The position numbers and the translations under genes were made by a program. The notes beneath the pieces are model-generated. The model had not been told where the DNA came from, searched no databases, and was given only the letters and a program-made list of their open reading frames with translations. This document shows, one piece after another, positions 62,470 through 64,000 of a DNA stretch of 64,000 bases; the first letter of the stretch is position 1, and each line of letters begins with the position of its first letter. The DNA is from Pseudomonas gingeri. GTDB lineage: Bacteria > Pseudomonadota > Gammaproteobacteria > Pseudomonadales > Pseudomonadaceae. Location of the stretch: the NCBI RefSeq assembly GCF_013386115.1, contig NZ_JACAOR010000006.1, forward strand, positions 62,001 to 126,000, read 5' to 3'.

Positions 62470-63720
62470 TTAGTGGGCGACCGCTGCAGCGCCGTGTTCG
62501 TCGATCAACGCACCGTTGTGGAAACGGTCGATGGAGAAAGGTGCGGCCAACGGGTGCATTTCACCCTTGGCCAGGCTCGCGGCAAACACGTTGCCCGAGC
62601 CCGGGGTGGCCTTGAAGCCGCCGGTGCCCCAACCGCAGTTGAAGAACATGTTCGGTACCGGCGTCTTGGAAATGATCGGGCAGGCGTCCGGCGTGGTGTC
62701 GACGATGCCGCCCCACTGGCGGTTCATGCGCACGCGGGACAGCACCGGGAACATCTCGACGATGGCCTGGATGGTGTGCTCGATCACCGGGTACGAACCG
62801 CGCTGGCCGTAGCCGTTGTAGCCGTCGATACCGGCACCGATCACCAGGTCGCCCTTGTCGGACTGGCTGATGTAGCCGTGCACGGCGTTGGACATGATCA
62901 CGCTGTCGATGATCGGCTTGATCGGCTCGGACACCAGGGCCTGCAACGGGTGCGATTCGACCGGCAGGCGGAAGCCCGCCAGCCGGGCCATATGTCCGGA
63001 GTTACCGGCGGTGACCACACCGACGCGCTTGGCGCCGATAAAGCCCTTGTTGGTTTCCACACCGATGCACACGCCGTTTTCCTTGCGGAAACCGATCACT
63101 TCGGTCTGCTGGATCAGGTCCACGCCCAGGGCGTCGGCCGCACGGGCGAAGCCCCAGGCCACGGCATCGTGACGGGCCACGCCGCCGCGACGCTGGACGG
63201 TGGCGCCCATCACCGGGTAGCGGGTGTTCTTCGAGCAGTCCAGGTACGGAATCTCGTCCGCCACCTGTTTGGCGTTGAGCAGTTCGCCGTCGACGCCATT
63301 GAGGCGGTTGGCGCTGACCCGACGCTCGGAATCACGGATGTCCTGCAAGGTGTGGCAGAGGTTGTAGACGCCACGCTGGGAGAACATCACGTTGTAGTTG
63401 AGGTCCTGGGACAGGCCTTCCCACAGTTTCATCGCGTGTTCGTACAGGTGCGCCGACTCGTCCCACAGGTAGTTGGAACGCACGATGGTGGTGTTGCGGG
63501 CGGTGTTGCCGCCGCCCAGCCAGCCCTTCTCGACCACGGCGACGTTGGTGATGCCGTGCTCCTTGGCCAGGTAGTAGGCGGTCGCCAGGCCATGCCCGCC
63601 ACCGCCGACGATGACCACGTCATAGACCTTTTTCGGGGTCGGCGTGCGCCACATTTTCTGCCAGTTTTCGTGATGGCTGAGAGAGTGCTTGAAGAGGCCG
63701 AAGCCCGAATAGCGTTGCAT
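62470..63720 (-). CDS. soxB: Sarcosine oxidase beta subunit
   Basis: 416 aa FAD/FMN oxidase that performs the sarcosine oxidation. GGGGHG (39-44) is the FAD P-loop; H184 in [11 protein letters not shown] is the candidate covalent FMN histidine, by analogy with the corynebacterial enzyme. Two ATGs occur; 63720 is preferred because GGAG then has nine bases of spacing. First sox gene, 23 bp after glyA. Confidence 0.96.
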   Translation of the reverse strand: MQRYSGFGLFKHSLSHHENWQKMWRTPTPKKVYDVVIVGGGGHGLATAYYLAKEHGITNVAVVEKGWLGGGNTARNTTIVRSNYLWDESAHLYEHAMKLWEGLSQDLNYNVMFSQRGVYNLCHTLQDIRDSERRVSANRLNGVDGELLNAKQVADEIPYLDCSKNTRYPVMGATVQRRGGVARHDAVAWGFARAADALGVDLIQQTEVIGFRKENGVCIGVETNKGFIGAKRVGVVTAGNSGHMARLAGFRLPVESHPLQALVSEPIKPIIDSVIMSNAVHGYISQSDKGDLVIGAGIDGYNGYGQRGSYPVIEHTIQAIVEMFPVLSRVRMNRQWGGIVDTTPDACPIISKTPVPNMFFNCGWGTGGFKATPGSGNVFAASLAKGEMHPLAAPFSIDRFHNGALIDEHGAAAVAH

Positions 63721-63743
63721 AGTCATTTACTCCAAAACCGCTC

Positions 63744-64000
63744 TCAGCGATAAACCGGGAAGTCCGCGCACAGGGCTGTCACATGCTTGGCGACGTTGGC
63801 CTCGACATCGGCATCGCCGAGGTTGTCGAGGATGTCGCAGATCCAGCCGGCCAGTTCCACGCACTGGGTCACCTTGAAACCGCGGGTGGTGACGGCCGGG
63901 GTGCCGATACGCAGGCCGGACGTGACGAACGGCGACTGCGGGTCGTTCGGCACCGCGTTCTTGTTCACGGTGATGTGGGCACGGCCGAGGGCGGCATCGG
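63744..64000 (-). CDS. glyA: Serine hydroxymethyltransferase, C-terminal part, partial
   Basis: The gene continues beyond the window; about 85 residues are visible. [35 protein letters not shown] is diagnostic for serine hydroxymethyltransferase. In the sox cluster it converts glycine and 5,10-methylene-THF to serine, taking both products of sarcosine oxidation. Confidence 0.95.
   Translation of the reverse strand, partial: DAALGRAHITVNKNAVPNDPQSPFVTSGLRIGTPAVTTRGFKVTQCVELAGWICDILDNLGDADVEANVAKHVTALCADFPVYR

Overview
This 64 kb window is chromosomal DNA of a fluorescent Pseudomonas (P. fluorescens / chlororaphis / protegens type). The evidence is high-GC coding sequence, an extended pqq locus, bio, cre, fiu and sox operons with pseudomonad gene order, and many intergenic palindromic repeats of two pseudomonad families: REP/REPIN elements with a core like GGGCTTGCCCGCGAA, and a larger inverted repeat with GATCGTTCCCACGC ends. 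From memory of the P. aeruginosa map, the middle of the window (three acyl-CoA dehydrogenases, bioDCHFB, comF, modE, srkA, rarD, ACT regulator, glcB, fiuIRA, creBCD) follows the PA0462-PA0508 segment in inverted order; this was not checked by alignment. No tRNA, rRNA, CRISPR array, prophage or transposase gene is visible.

Layout. 1-9390: the end of a nitrilase-family gene, pqqFABCDE on the plus strand, then a minus-strand HTH/RelE pair, a class III aminotransferase and a divergent LysR gene. The usual pqqM-type peptidase after pqqE is absent. 9600-17000: three paralogous acyl-CoA dehydrogenases with a membrane diguanylate cyclase between the second and third. 17370-22517: a small Pseudomonas protein and the biotin operon bioBFHCD, read leftward from a promoter overlapped by a BirA-type operator that lies inside the 5' end of the divergent comF. 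23400-32700: modE, a PhoX phosphatase with a candidate Pho box, srkA, rarD, an ACT-domain regulator, malate synthase G and a stand-alone response regulator. 32900-35600: a cNMP/CBS/DUF294 protein coupled to a 3'-5' exonuclease. 35800-41600: iron-starvation sigma factor, anti-sigma, TonB receptor and PepSY membrane protein. 41700-47500: an MFS transporter with a strong promoter and operator, then creBCD. 47700-51700: acyltransferase, the yjfLMC-like operon and a DUF2780 protein. 51900-55500: ECF sigma/anti-sigma, small hypothetical genes, and a strongly structured RNA leader in front of a DUF6124 gene. 55500-64000: C1 metabolism, with fdhA, purU, soxG, soxA, soxD, soxB and the end of glyA.

How the parts work together: pqqABCDE(F) makes the PQQ cofactor for periplasmic dehydrogenases. 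The fad genes start beta-oxidation, and tandem PsrA-type sites in front of one suggest fatty-acid control. bioBFHCD makes biotin and appears to be BirA-repressed. The fiu module imports a ferric siderophore by cell-surface signalling. glyA-soxBDAG-purU-fdhA degrades sarcosine (from glycine betaine), with tetrahydrofolate and formaldehyde handled by the same cluster.

The least explained item is the region 53579-53770. It has nested helices, a UUCG hairpin and one 7-base segment that can pair with any of three copies of its complement, immediately before a small DUF6124 gene. It is the best candidate for an undescribed RNA element. Next in interest are five 11-bp-phased half-sites in front of creD, the BirA operator embedded in comF, and DnaA-box-like sequences next to rarD.
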